A stretch of 64,000 nt of DNA from Paralithodes platypus (lineage: Eukaryota; Arthropoda; Malacostraca; Decapoda; Lithodidae): positions 26,774,129-26,838,128 of the forward strand of contig CM064480.1 of NCBI GenBank assembly GCA_032716605.1, written 5' to 3'. Position 1 is the first letter of the stretch. Each line of letters begins with the position of its first letter. The translations under genes were made by a program, and so were the position numbers. The notes under the pieces are model-generated. The model was not told the DNA's origin and searched no databases. It was given only the letters and a program-made list of their open reading frames with translations. Positions 20,326 to 31,703 of this stretch are shown here, piece by piece.

Positions 20326-20638
20326 GAGAAGGAAGAATGACGCCTGAATCAGCGTCTGGTCAAAGATCCACACAAGTACATCCACGATATGATGGAAAGC
20401 TTATTGGATAGTTATTCTTAGTTTCTTTTTGTTTTTTATTTTTTACGAAGTTTTTTCGTAGTGAGAACCCAATTCATAATATCTGAAGCCATGAGTGAGG
20501 TCGCGTGCGCTCATGATGAAGGCTCCTCAGATTTTAAATGCTCTGCGCGGTAGATTCAAACTACGGCGGATTAGTGTTTGAAGAGGATGCCTTATGTAAT
20601 AGGCATGTTCGTCAATGATGGAGGGGCCACTAATAAAT
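20326..20638 (-). repeat. DIRS element 2 terminal repeat (5' end)
   Basis: Ends GGAGGGGCCACTAATAAAT; inverted relative to 14291-14580 and nearly identical to 10913-11223. Confidence 0.85.
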
Positions 20639-22632
20639 AATCGTATGAAAGGGTGATAACCTACAGTATATTACACTTTGTATACATATACTTAAAATTG
20701 AGCAATTATATTATATGCATACCCATCACAATGTTGTACAAATTCAAGTAGATCAAAATAATCCTGAAATAAGTACTCAAATAATAATCTTAACATGTAA
20801 ATTTTGTTTTGTTTAGAAATGTCGGAACATAGCCGCAGCCGTGATGCCGCTACATTCGTGTTTACAATCAGTAATCATGATTATATTTTGATGTATTGTA
20901 CTTGATTTTATTGGATTAGGATAGTTATTGTTGGTCAGTTTAGTCAATACAATAAAGCAAAGTTAAATACATTGACATAACATCGTGATTAGGCAAGAAT
21001 GTAGATCGGGCATAGCGGCTGCTTTACCATAGGGGTAAATATATGCCAAGCACGCCAGTATAGCTGGGAGGTGGACTGAGTTTCGGGATAGCCCTTGTAC
21101 CGGCTGCATGGTAGTGTTCGTCACCTACAATATTCCGCCACTCATACTCAGAATTATTGAAATGTTAACCTAGGCAATTATTTATTACTCTAATGTTACA
21201 AAGAGAAATGTTTTGTATAATTCCACCTCATATAATTATGATGTCACAAACAAACTTCAATTGTATATATTCTAAGTTATTGCCGATATGTCTAGTCGTC
21301 GATCATTGCAGTTCCTGAAATACCTCATAATATTTATTATATTACGATGTTTCGTCTTTATTATATTCTTTGTTTTACTTTGTAGTGGTAATTTTGTAAT
21401 ATATATTTACATTCATGTTCAACAATAGACAATAGTAAGCAAATGTTGTATATATTATGTAGGCATATAGGCCTACATTTTGAAGGCAGGCTCCTAAAAA
21501 TTGTACATTTTGTGCCACCCCACTGATAAGTGGGTGGGTTATCAGACTTTGGGGTGACACAAAATGCAGCTATAGGAGTATATTATACATTGACAATAGC
21601 CGCATTTTCCTTAACCATCATTATCTCCGATAGACTGGAAAGGGTGTCGTATTTCACACCCAAATGCCATAAAAGGGTGTCCAATATCAAGCCAACTCAA
21701 CCCTGCTCCTCCACAGGGTCTAAACTCAACCCGATTCTGACTTTCGGAGCTTGATAACAGTTTTAAGACTTTGTGTATATATCCATATACAAATAATCGA
21801 TTTGGATGTGATAATTATAAATGTACCTAGCTATATCCTCAGAATGTCCAAAAGAAGAGTCATAATCCTATAGAAGGCCGATAACCTACCGGAGTTATTA
21901 TATATACGGTAATACCTCAAAGTAAGCGATTATATTATAGGAATAGTCATCACAATTTTTTACAAATTCAACTAGATCAAAATAATATCGAAATGATGGA
22001 TCAAATATTGATCTTGATATGTAAAGCCTGTTGTTTATACACATTGGAGGACATGGCCGCAGCCGCGGTGCCACTCCATTCGCGCCTAATCACGATTATA
22101 TTTCGGTGTATTCTTACTTAAATTTATATCATTTGGGTTGATAGGCTACACAATACAATATTACTAAGTAACAGTACACGCATATATATAAATATCATAA
22201 CATTGTGAAATATAGGTTCGACCGCGCAAAGCACCACGGCTGCGAGAGGGCCAGTAGGAACGTAGAGATATCGAGGGGGGGGGGGGAATCTAGCCTCGTG
22301 ACCTTGACCAAGAGTTAAGTTCAGAAAATCAGTGTTCGTCACGGTAATTAATCTGTCACTCCTCAGAATTATTGAAATGTCTATGTATGTGAATATTTCT
22401 TGCTCTACTATTAAACAAATAAATATGTTGTATAATTTCACCTAATATGTAATGTCACAACACATCTTAAATTGTATAAATTCAAATTTATTGCTGATAT
22501 GTTCTGTTGTCGATTATTCCAGTCCCTGACATACCTCATGATATTTGGTATATTACGCTATTTCGCTTCTATTTTGTCTGTATTTGCTTTGTAGTAATTA
22601 TTCTGCAATGCATATTTACTTTCATTCTTAAA
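20639..22632 (+). repeat. 1.2-kb tandem repeat, end of unit 1, all of unit 2, start of unit 3
   Basis: The landmark CGATCATTGCAGTTCC recurs at 13690, 21299 and, diverged, at 22514, giving a period of about 1215-1220 bp once DIRS element 2 is removed. Other landmarks recur in step: CATAGCCGCAGCCGTG at 20827, GGCCGCAGCCGCGGTG at 22053, and GGTGTCGTATTTCACACCC at 14023 and 21642. Non-coding. Confidence 0.85.
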
Positions 22633-23192
22633 AATAGTCAGGAAAAGTTGTCCATATAATGTATATATTTAAAAGTCTGATTAGTCAGGAAAAGTTGTCC
22701 ATATAATGTATATATTTAAAAGTCTGATTAGTCAGGAAAAGTTGTCCATATAATGTATATATTTAAAAGTCTGATTAGTCAGGAAAAGTTGTCCATATAA
22801 TGTATATATTTAAAAGTCTGATTAGTCAGGAAAAGTTGTCCATATAATGTATATATTTAAAAGTCTGATTAGTCAGGAAAAGTTGTCCATATAATGTATA
22901 TATTTAAAAGTCTGATTAGTCAGGAAAAGTTGTCCATATAATGTATATTTAAAAGTCTGATTAGTCAGGAAAAGTTGTCCATATAATGTATATATTAAAA
23001 GTCTGATTAGTCAGGAAAAGTTGTCCATATAATGTATATATTTAAAAGTCTGATTAGTCAGGAAAAGTTGTCCATATAATGTATATATTTAAAAGTCTGA
23101 TTAGTCAGGAAAAGTTGTCCATATAATGTATATATTTAAAAGTCTGATTAGTCAGGAAAAGTTGTCCATATAATGTATATATTTAAAAGTCT
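22633..23192 (+). repeat. 47-bp minisatellite, about 12 copies
   Basis: Tandem copies of a 47-bp unit containing GTCAGGAAAAGTTGTCCATA, nearly identical to each other, with one or two short-deletion variants near 22920 and 22990. It arises from the part of the 1.2-kb unit that reads AATAGTAAGCAAATGTTG elsewhere, so it is a local expansion within unit 3. It abuts the end of the 6.5-kb inverted-repeat element at 23193. Confidence 0.95.
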
Positions 23193-24221
23193 CCCAGATT
23201 CACTAACGGTCGTACGATCCGAAAACTCCCTTACCGTTCCCTTACGTCTCAACGCTGGTATTCACGAAGCGTCGTAGCGGCCATCTTTGATCGTAGGAAG
23301 CCCCTAAAATCCCCTTTCGCAAAGGGTGGTCCAGACCACCCTTACATGAATTTGACCCAGATATAGGTACACAAATATCGATAACACAACCCGCGACCAT
23401 AACAAATTCGTCTGCAGTATAGCTCTTTATGACACACTAAGTCATTATTGAGGCAATAATAGCGCAATATGATTGTTAACTTGTGTTAAAACACCATTAA
23501 GGCATTTAATACAAAGTATGAATATATTTGTATCCTTGTCTTAATGTCTGGCCGAATTAAGCTATGAATAGCCTACATATGCCAGCCTAGACCTAGTCAA
23601 GGTTAATTGATGCACAAATTCATGTGCTGCGACAACACGTAGCCTACCATTAGTAGATTTTAACCCTCATTTATTGCGGAAATATTTTATTCCAACTCCC
23701 CACCACCTCTGAGTTAGATTAGGGTAGCCTATTCCTCAACAAATTTGAAAGTATCACAGGAACAAAATGATGAAAAGAATTACCCTAGGCCTAGCCTAAA
23801 AAATGAATAAATAATAAACGCTGTGTGAATAATTTTGTTTAGCCTAGCCTAGGCTATAACCTAGGTTTATTTTGAAAAAGTTAGGGCTATTTAGGCTAGA
23901 CAAGTTAGGCCTATGTATGGTATTTTGGTTAGGCTAGCAATGCCTAGCTGGGTTAGATTAGGGTAGCCTATTTCCTCAACAAATTTTAAAGTATCACAGG
24001 AACAAAATGATGAAAAGAATTACCCTAGGCCAGTGGTCTTTAACCTTTTTGAGACCATGGCCTACTTCTGGCATTCCCAAACACTCATGGCCCACTTTCC
24101 TTCAGATTTTGAATATGATTTTAATACATTCATAATTATATTACACACTTATGAAATGTTATTACAGTTTACTTTTGTCTTCAAAAAATAAACCACTGTA
24201 CAGTACTTTAATCACTGTAAA

Positions 24222-24330
24222 TAAAACTTGTGTACTGCACTTAAAACTTGTGTACTGCACTTAAAACTTGTGTACTGCACTTAAAACTTGTGTACTGCAC
24301 TTAAAACTTGTGTACTGCACTTAAAACTTT
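24222..24330 (+). repeat. 20-bp tandem repeat, about 5 copies
   Basis: Repeats of AAAACTTGTGTACTGCACTT, five in a row, inside the hAT element near its left end. Confidence 0.9.
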
Positions 24331-24370
24331 AAATATACTATAACAGCCAAAAGACAAATACTGTATAACA

Positions 24371-26258
24371 AAAATACTCTACTTCACCAAGTAACTACTA
24401 ACGAGGTTAGGAAGCTAATATAATGGCTGTACTTGCTTCCGATCTACAGTATAGGGCTATCAAATACTCTACTTCACCAAGTAAGTAATATCGAGGTTAG
24501 AAAGCTAATATAATGGCTGTACTTGCTTCCGATCTACAGTATAGGGCTATCAAATACTCTACTTCACCAAGTAACTACTAACGAGGTTAGGAAGCTAATA
24601 TAATGGCTGTACTTGCTTCCGATCTACAGTATAGGGCTATCAAATACTCTACTTCACCAAGTAACTACTAACGAGGTTAGGAAGCTAATATAATGGCTGT
24701 ACTTGCTTCCGATCTACAGTATAGGGCTATCAAATACTCTACTTCACCAAGTAACTACTAACGAGGTTAGGAAGCTAATATAATGGCTGTACTTGCTTCC
24801 GATCTACAGTATAGGGCTATCAAATACTCTACTTCACCAAGTAACTACTAACGAGGTTAGGAAGCTAATATAATGGCTGTACTTGCTTCCGATCTACAGT
24901 ATAGGGCTATCAAATACTCTACTTCACCAAGTAACTACTAACGAGGTTAGGAAGCTAATATAATGGCTGTACTTGCTTCCGATCTACAGTATAGGGCTAT
25001 CAAATACTACTTCACCAAGTAACTACTAACGAGGTTAGGAAGCTAATATAATGGCTGTACTTGCTTCCGATCTACAGTATAGGGCTATCAAATACTCTAC
25101 TTCACCAAGTAACTACTAACGAGGTTAGGAAGCTAATATAATGGCTGTACTTGCTTCCGATCTACAGTATAGGGCTATCAAATACTCTACTTCACCAAGC
25201 AACTACTAACGAGGTTAGGAAGCTAATATAATGGCTGTACTTGCTTCCGATCTACAGTATAGGGCTATCAAATACTCTACTTCACCAAGTAACTACTAAC
25301 GAGGTTAGGAAGCTAATATAATGGCTGTACTTGCTTCCGATCTACAGTATAGGGCTATCAAATACTCTACTTCACCAAGTAACTACTAACGAGGTTAGGA
25401 AGCTAATATAATGGCTGTACTTGCTTCCGATCTACAGTATAGGGCTATCAAATACTCTACTTCACCAAGTAACTACTAACGAGGTTAGGAAGCTAATATA
25501 ATGGCTGTACTTGCTTCCGATCTACAGTATAGGGCTATCAAATACTCTACTTCACCAAGTAACTACTAACGAGGTTAGGAAGCTAATATAATGGCTGTAC
25601 TTGCTTCCGATCTACAGTATAGGGCTATCAAATACTCTACTTCACCAAGTAACTACTAACAAGGTTAGGAAGCTAATATAAGGCTGTACTTGCTTCCGAT
25701 CTACAGTATAGGGCTATCAAATACTCTACTTCACCAAGTAACTACTAACGAGGTTAGGAAGCTAATATAATGGCTGTACTTGCTTCCGATCTACAGTATA
25801 GGGCTATCAAATACTCTACTTCACCAAGTAACTACTAACGAGGTTAGGAAGCTAATATAATGGCTGTACTTGCTTCCGATCTACAGTATAGGGCTATCAA
25901 ATACTCTCACCAAGTAACTACTAACGAGGTTAGGAAGCTAATATAATGGCTGTACTTGCTTCCGATCTACAGTATAGGGCTATCAAATACTCTACTTCAC
26001 CAAGTAACTACTAACGAGGTTAGGAAGCTAATATAATGGCTGTACTTGCTTCCGATCTACAGTTATGGGCTATCAAATACTCTACTTCACCAAGTAACTA
26101 CTAACGAGGTTAGGAAGCTAATATAATGGCTGTACTTGCTTCCGATCTACAGTATAGGGCTATCAAATACTCTACTTCACCAAGTAACTACTAACGAGGT
26201 TAGGAAGCTAATATAATGGCTGTACTTGCTTCCGATCTACAGTATAGGGCTATCAAAT
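24371..26258 (+). repeat. 90-bp minisatellite, about 21 copies
   Basis: Head-to-tail 90-bp units (landmark AAATACTCTACTTCACC at 24372, 24462, 24552 and so on), almost identical except for small deletions near 25008 and 25905 and scattered substitutions. The second copy is the most divergent (GTAAGTAATATCGAGG). Non-coding; it lies in the 3' region of the hAT on its coding strand. Confidence 0.97.
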
Positions 26259-26284
26259 CGGGGGGAAATTGCCGTTAAGGCACA

Positions 26285-26760
26285 TTACATATCATCTTCC
26301 ACCTTTCTCGATTTTCTTTTACTTTGAAGTAGGTTAGTAAAGCCTGACTCACACAAATAAGTGGAAGAGAAAGGTAGAAATGTTTTTAGTGCAATTTTTC
26401 CTATTGTAGAGTATGATGCACTTACTTGGGCCCTGAATTCCTGTACAGAAAGCTCGTCATGCAATTCTTTTACACCTGAATTAATTATTATTTCCAAGTA
26501 TTCATCTTGGTCAGAATCTGGTTCAAGATTAAATAGATTTCTTACAATGACAGATCTATGCCCTCAAGATCAGGGAAGGACCTGGTAAAATCTTGGCCCT
26601 AATGTTGCAGGTGATTGATTATTGGTCCTAATGTTGCAGGTGATTGATTATTTCTTGGAGACAATAATCTATTTTGTCTTTTCCTTCAGCAACTTTACAA
26701 AACCAATCGAACATTGCAAAGTTACCTGCGTTAACTCTACTGGCCCAGTTCTTGATCCTA
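26285..26760 (-). pseudogene. hAT transposase C-terminal remnant (dimerisation domain)
   Basis: The last 70 codons are open and contain a hAT C-terminal dimerisation motif (FLPFSSTYLCESGFTNL followed by basic residues), typical of the SCAND3/ZBED5-type hAT group. Upstream to 26760 the same lineage is recognisable in another frame (KNWASRVNAGNFAMF), interrupted by a duplicated ~29-bp piece (26608-26660) and stops. It ends where the RTE tail begins. Confidence 0.75.
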
Positions 26761-26764
26761 GCAA

Positions 26765-27617
26765 TCTATCTATCTATTGCCTGACGCCGCAATCCCCGAA
26801 GGGGTGGCCACGAACGAACCGCCCCCATGCACCTCTGTCCCCAGTCAGTCGACGCCCCTCCTCCCAACCAGCACCGCCTTCATTCATATACTTCCTCACT
26901 CCATCCTTCCACCTCTCCTTCGGTGCACCTCTCCCTCTCTGTCCTTCCACCTCGCTCTCGTACACCCTCTTAGTCAATCTCTCGCTTTCCATACGTTCCA
27001 TATGGCCGAACCATCTCAAGTTGTTCCTTTTCACACTTTCCAGCACATCTACCTCCACACCACACCTCCTTCTTACTTCCTCATTCGTCTGTCTATCCCT
27101 CCATGTAACTCCGCATGCACTTCTCAAGTAACTCATTTCCACCGCTCTCACTCTTGGTCTAAGTCTCTTCCCGAACGTCCATGCTTAGCTTCCGTAAGTT
27201 AGTGTCGGGATTACCACACTGTCATGCAAGGACTTCTTCACTTCCATACTGACCACCCTATTTCTTGTTACTGCTTTCAACGTTCCTACAACCCTCTTCC
27301 CCTGTTGCACCCTCTCCTGCACCTCCTCATTCACAGTCCCATCTTTACTCAACACACTGCCCAGATACTTAAAAGAGCTGACGATCTCCATAGCATGACA
27401 GTTCAACTTCACCTCACACTCTGTGACTTCACCCCTTTCGAATACCATAACCTTGCTCTTCCCCGCATTTACCTTCAAATTCCGTTTTTTGCACACTGTT
27501 CCAAACTCATTTACCAAACCCTGCAGCTCCCATTCATTATCACTCATCAGAACTGTATCATCCGCAAACAGCAGTATAGCAATACAATCATGCAATGGGT
27601 GAACATACGGAATCACA
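26765..27617 (-). mobile_element. RTE-type non-LTR retrotransposon, 5'-truncated, inside the hAT
   Basis: The minus strand encodes the last third of an RTE-like reverse transcriptase: the catalytic LLFADDTVLM box (near 27560), FKYLGSVLSKDG, then the typical C-terminus (LRWFGHMERM, GRGAPKERW). Two frames are needed, so it is not functional. It ends at 26765 in a short (ATAG)n tail on its own strand, the usual RTE 3' end. The insertion splits the hAT transposase. Confidence 0.85.
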
Positions 27618-28090
27618 GAAGTTTCAGATTAAGTTTATTAAGCTGGTCAAATAGATCAACTAAGTATGCTAAACTTAGTGCCCACAGTGGGTCACTGAAA
27701 AAATTAGATTCTTATCTTGCATGTCCAAAAACGTCTTTAGATCTTCTCTAAGTTCAAAGACTCGACTGAGAACATTGCCTTTTGACATCCATCGAACTTT
27801 AGTGTAGCATAGCAGGAATTGATGCCCTGAATCAAAGTCTTTACAGAGCTCTTTGAAAATACGTGAGATGTCAGGCTTAGACTTTACATAGGCCTAATTG
27901 ACAATATTTATGGCACTGTCCAAGATGGCTTGGATTTCCCTAGGAAGGGTTTTGGATGCAAGTGCCTGGCGGTGAATCATGCAATGATTCACTGTAAACC
28001 CAGGAGTAGCCTCTTAAACTCTGGATGTAAACCCTGACTTTGAACCAACATTGCAGGTGTCCCATCAGTACACACGTCACACATATTTCC
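27618..28090 (-). pseudogene. hAT transposase catalytic-region remnant
   Basis: Reading the minus strand from about 28090, short collinear blocks match a hAT transposase: a TDG(T)PAML catalytic-Asp block, FTVNHCMIHRQALAS, FKELCKDFDS, CYTKVRWMSKGNVLSRVFEL, and after a frameshift LAYLVDLFDQLNKLNL. Several stops (near 28015 and 27900) and at least one indel break it. The nested RTE fragment begins at its 3' edge. Confidence 0.75.
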
Positions 28091-28684
28091 CGACGACAGT
28101 GCTTCCTAATGCAAACAATGAATTACCTTTTTCATTATATCTTCACCTTTTATTTGATTTTTGTTTGTTTGTACATTCTACCCTACCTAGTAGATGTCCG
28201 TGGCCCACCTGAAAACCAGCCCATGGCCCATTAGTAGGCCATGGCCCACAGGTTGAAGACCACTGCCCTAGGCCTAGCCTAAAAAATGAATAAATAATAA
28301 ACGCTGTGTGAATAATTTTGTTTAGCCTAGCCTAGGCTATAACCTAGGTTTATTTTGAAAAAGTTAGGGCTATTTAGGCTAGACAAGTTAGGCCTATGTA
28401 TGGTATTTTGGTTAGGCTAGCAATGCCTAGCTGGGTTAGATTAGGGTAGCCTATTTCCTCAACAAATTTGAAAGTATCACAGGAAAAAAATTATGAAAAG
28501 AATTACCCTAGGCATAGTCTAAACAAAAAATAATAGGCTAGCCTATAATAGGTGTTGTGAATATTTTTGTTTAGCCTAGCCTAGGATATAACCTAGGTTT
28601 ATTTTGAAAAAGTTAGGGCTATTTAGGCTAGAAAAGATAGGCCTACGTATGGTATTTTGGTTAGGCTAGCAATGCCTAGCTTGA

Positions 28685-28900
28685 TGTAGCCTAAACATGG
28701 TAAAGTAGAAGCCTAGCAGGTTAAGATGGTGTTTGCAGGCGTACCGTCCTCATTGTTGTAGCCTAAACATGGTAAAGTAGAAGCCTAGCAGGTTAAGATG
28801 GTGTTTGCAGGCGTACCGTCCTCATTGTAGCCTAAACATGGTAAAGTAGAAGCCTAGCAGGTTAAGATGGTGTTTGCAGGCGTACCGTCCTCATTGTTAA
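28685..28900 (+). repeat. ~70-bp tandem repeat, three copies
   Basis: Three copies of a unit containing CCTAAACATGGTAAAGTAGA and CAGGCGTACCGTCCTCATTG, inside the 6.5-kb element. Confidence 0.9.
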
Positions 28901-29693
28901 CTAGCTGTTATTAGTCCCATGCTGGTAATATATTTGATGATGGCAATAAGTCATGGGAGGTGAGGGGGACAAAGCCCCCCTCAACCTATCATTATTTCCC
29001 ATGGCCAACTGTTGGATAATAGATTGAGGAGGCCTATGCTAGGCCTATTTTGAAAAGGTAGATAGGCCTCGAGGTGTTGTGAATACAACAAAATTACCCT
29101 AGGCCTATTTTGAAAAATAGGCCTAGGCTAAGTCTGGCATTTTGGCTTGGCTAGAACTGCCTGTGTAGGCATAGACATAGTAAAGTCTGGCATTTTGGTT
29201 TGGCTCGCCCTGTCTAGGTGTAGACATGGTAAAGTAGAACAATATACTGTGGTTAAGGTATAAATAATACACTCCCAACTAGCCTAACATAATTATGATT
29301 ATCAATGATCAATCCGTCGAAAATCCTTTAACTTGGGCCACTAACAGGCTTCCCTGTAGCCTAGCTAGGCTAATTTCTTATCATCAATTCACAAGATACT
29401 CTATTCTTCTTCCTGCTGGCTGTGGTGGATCGAATTAGCCATGCTAAACAATGACAAGCTCATAAATTAAAGTATATTAGGTTCTTCTTGGCGCTTCAGT
29501 CATGTGGGTGACATATTGTTTATTTACAAAGGCCAAGCGCCTGATTGGTCAAGAGAAGCCTTGGTGAAAATAACCGAACGGGAACCGTAAGGGAGCTCAA
29601 CGATGCGTTCGTGAATACACCTTCCGCACTCCCTTAGGAACGATCGTAGGTTGCTGTACGACATCGCACGCTACGACCGTTAGTGAATCTGGG

Positions 29694-29775
29694 CCGCCCT
29701 TGTTCATTTTGTGCCACCCCACTATAATGAGAATGGGTTATCAGACTTTGGGGTAACAGAAAACGCAGCAAATGA
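29694..29775 (+). repeat. 1.2-kb tandem repeat fragment (continuation of unit 3)
   Basis: CATTTTGTGCCACCCCACT and GGGTTATCAGACTTTGGGGT match 13876-13935 and 21505-21560. This is the right flank of the 6.5-kb element. Confidence 0.8.
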
Positions 29776-30194
29776 CGATTCTGGGGATACCTGAGTCAAA
29801 ATATGTGACGAGCTCTTTAAAACAAGTTTTTGTTTTTTTTGTTTTTCCTTCATACCTCATATCACTCCTCCACATCCCCCCCCCCCCCTTCAATTATCAC
29901 CTATTTTCCCTGCTATTCCCTAATTCATTGGTATATTTTCGTGCTAACATTAGCAAGAGGGTTGCAAGCTGTGGTTATGTGCCTAGCGAGTGTGTTGGCA
30001 GAGGTAGACTGTAGGGTGGGACTCTCAGTCATGCTCCAGAGCTCGTGAGGGGAGGGGTTGCCTCACTGTGCTCCACATTTCATGAATGGGCCGCTCCATG
30101 TTTATTCGTGATTTTGACCAGAAAAATGATATTCCCACTTGTTTTATTGTTGTCACAGGTTACTATCTTCATAGTATTGGTAAAATAGGCGCAT
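29776..30194. other. Unassigned sequence
   Basis: No gene, RNA or terminal repeat seen. It contains a pyrimidine-rich stretch with a C run near 29877-29888. Confidence 0.4.
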
Positions 30195-30458
30195 ATGAAT
30201 AAGCAGCAGGAACATTTGTCAGCCAGAGTGGACAGAAGGGTGCTGAGCTGGTATGGTGATGTTGAACGAATGGGAGATGAAAGGCTTAAAAAGAGAATAT
30301 ATGAGTAAGATACAAGGGGAGATAGAAGGGCAGGAAGACCCCCATTGAGATGGAGAGACTGTGTAAGACAAGCTTTGGATGATAGAGGAATGACTATAGA
30401 TCAGGCAAAGGAAGTGGTAATAAACAGGAATGAATGGAGAATGCTTGTGAATAGTTGA
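30195..30458 (+). pseudogene. RTE reverse transcriptase C-terminal remnant
   Basis: The plus strand reads as the C-terminal tail of an RTE-type reverse transcriptase (VLSWYGDVERMGDERLKKR, then AGRPPLRWRDCVRQ) with one in-frame stop between the two blocks at about 30306 and a terminal stop at 30456. This is a different subfamily and orientation from the copy at 26765-27617. Confidence 0.75.
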
Positions 30459-30923
30459 GTGAACACATGGACATTTGGGGGAAGGGGTCGGGCGCAAGTT
30501 GGACTAGATAATAGTCCATCAGGCGCCTGGCCCGGGGAGACGATTAATATGAAAGGTGCGCCTGGAAGTGTGGTGGGCGGGCTTGTGGCTTTGGCTCCGC
30601 TGCATGTCTGCCTGCCGAGATCGGAGCCTCTCCAGGTGGTCGGGGGCCGGGGGAGTGCTGGAGCGACCATGGTGACCCTGGTCTCTGGGTATTCTCCTGG
30701 GTGACCTAGATGTGTGTGAATTTTGTGTTTTGTCTGTGTTTGTTCGCTGTTTTGTCTTGTGTTTTGTGTTTTCCTGTTCTTGCTCTGTCTTGAGTCGCCC
30801 ACCCCCAAGAAAAAAACAAAACAAAAAACAAAAAAACAAAAATATAGGAAAATACAAATAAAAAATAGGAAAAGTGGGGATTGGGCCTGAGCATATAGAT
30901 AGATAGATAGATAGATAGATGAA
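30459..30923 (+). mobile_element. RTE 3' untranslated region with (GATA)n tail
   Basis: Follows the reverse-transcriptase remnant, with no gene of its own. A GC-rich segment (30480-30720) and an A-rich segment (30808-30870) lead to about seven GATA repeats at 30895-30921, the typical microsatellite end of RTE elements. Confidence 0.7.
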
Positions 30924-31029
30924 TAAGTAATAACGATATTTATCGTAAAATGACGATTATAGGCAGGAATAGAGCCTAATATTGCCGCCCAGAAGTGTGG
31001 TGTTCACTACACATAGCTCGCCTTTTAAA

Positions 31030-31696
31030 GGTTAATCAATAATCATGATTATATTTTGATGTATTTTACTTGATTTTATTGGATTAGGTTAGTTATTATT
31101 AGTTAGCTTAGTCAATATATTAAAACCAAGTAAGAATACATTGACATAGAATCGTGAATAGGCACGAATGTAGATAGGGCATAGCGGCTGCTTTACCATA
31201 GGGGGAGATATATTCCAAGGCACCGGTATTCGTCTGCTATCGCTAGGAAGTGGACTGAGTTTCGGGATAGCCTTTGTACTGGCTGCATGGTAGTGTTTGT
31301 CACCTACAATATTCCGCCACTCATACTCAGAATTATTGAAATGTTAACCAAAGCAATTATTTATTACTCTAATGTTACAAAGAGAAATGTTTTGTATAAT
31401 TCCGCCTCATATATGATGTCACAAACAATCTTCAATTGTATATATTCTAAATTATTGCCGATATGTCTAGTTGTCGATCATTGCAGTTCCTGAAATACTT
31501 CATAATATTTATTATATTACGATATTTCGTCTTTATATAATCTTTGTTTTACTTTGTAGTGGTAATTTTGTAATATATATGTACATTCATGTTCAACAAT
31601 AGTAAGCAAATGTTGTACTGTATATATTATGTAGAACCGCGTTTTCCTTTACCACCACTATCTCCGATAGACTGTAAAAGGTGTCGTATTTCACCC
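31030..31696 (+). repeat. 1.2-kb tandem repeat unit (unit 4), first segment
   Basis: Collinear with 20875-21660: CATAGCGGCTGCTTTACC at 31181, CACCTACAATATTCCGCC at 31301, CGATCATTGCAGTTCC at 31477. Ends at the TTAA target of the MITE at 31704. Confidence 0.8.
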
Positions 31697-31703
31697 TTAA
31701 TTA

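Larger units (their letters stand above)
14248..20638 (-). mobile_element. DIRS element 2, internally deleted, with complete ends
   Basis: A 6391-bp minus-strand copy with inverted terminal repeats at 14248-14580 and 20326-20638, an internal complementary region at 14648-14736, a broken recombinase and a mosaic leader. RT/RNase H and most of gag are gone. The flanks GCGTCAT (left) and AATCGTATG (right) rejoin to the uninterrupted sequence seen at 32703-32719, so the insertion made no target duplication. This is the expected behaviour of a recombinase-inserted DIRS circle. Confidence 0.9.
24031..28265 (-). mobile_element. hAT transposon with transposase remains (SCAND3/ZBED5-like lineage)
   Basis: 4235 bp, ends CAGTGGTCTT...AAGACCACTG, perfect 8-bp target duplication CCCTAGGC (24023-24030 and 28266-28273). 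The minus strand carries a decayed transposase in two blocks separated by an RTE fragment. A 90-bp minisatellite occupies the 3' part. It sits inside an AGCCTA-rich repeat block of the 6.5-kb element. Confidence 0.9.
23193..29693. mobile_element. 6.5-kb element with CCCAGATTCACTAACGGT inverted ends
   Basis: The ends are perfect 22-bp inverted repeats (23193-23214 and 29672-29693), with further imperfect subterminal matches (ATTCACGAA, CTCCCTTA). The flanks are the 1.2-kb repeat on both sides, so it is an insertion. No target duplication is evident. No transposase of its own is recognisable; coding remains inside belong to a nested hAT and an RTE. The interior is AGCCTA-rich with ~240-bp blocks repeated at 23790-24000, 28265-28490 and 28500-28690. 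Superfamily unknown. Confidence 0.7.

Noticed and set aside
24371..26258. Regularly spaced repeat array resembling CRISPR
   Set aside because: The whole 90-bp unit is repeated with no variable spacers, and the setting is a eukaryotic hAT element; it is a minisatellite.
26777..27751. Plus-strand frames of 141 and 175 codons
   Set aside because: Antisense shadows of the RTE reverse transcriptase on the minus strand.
23735..29220. CCTAGG/AGCCTA-rich DNA as degenerate telomere repeat
   Set aside because: The motifs are not tandem pentamers; they belong to ~240-bp blocks repeated within the 6.5-kb element.
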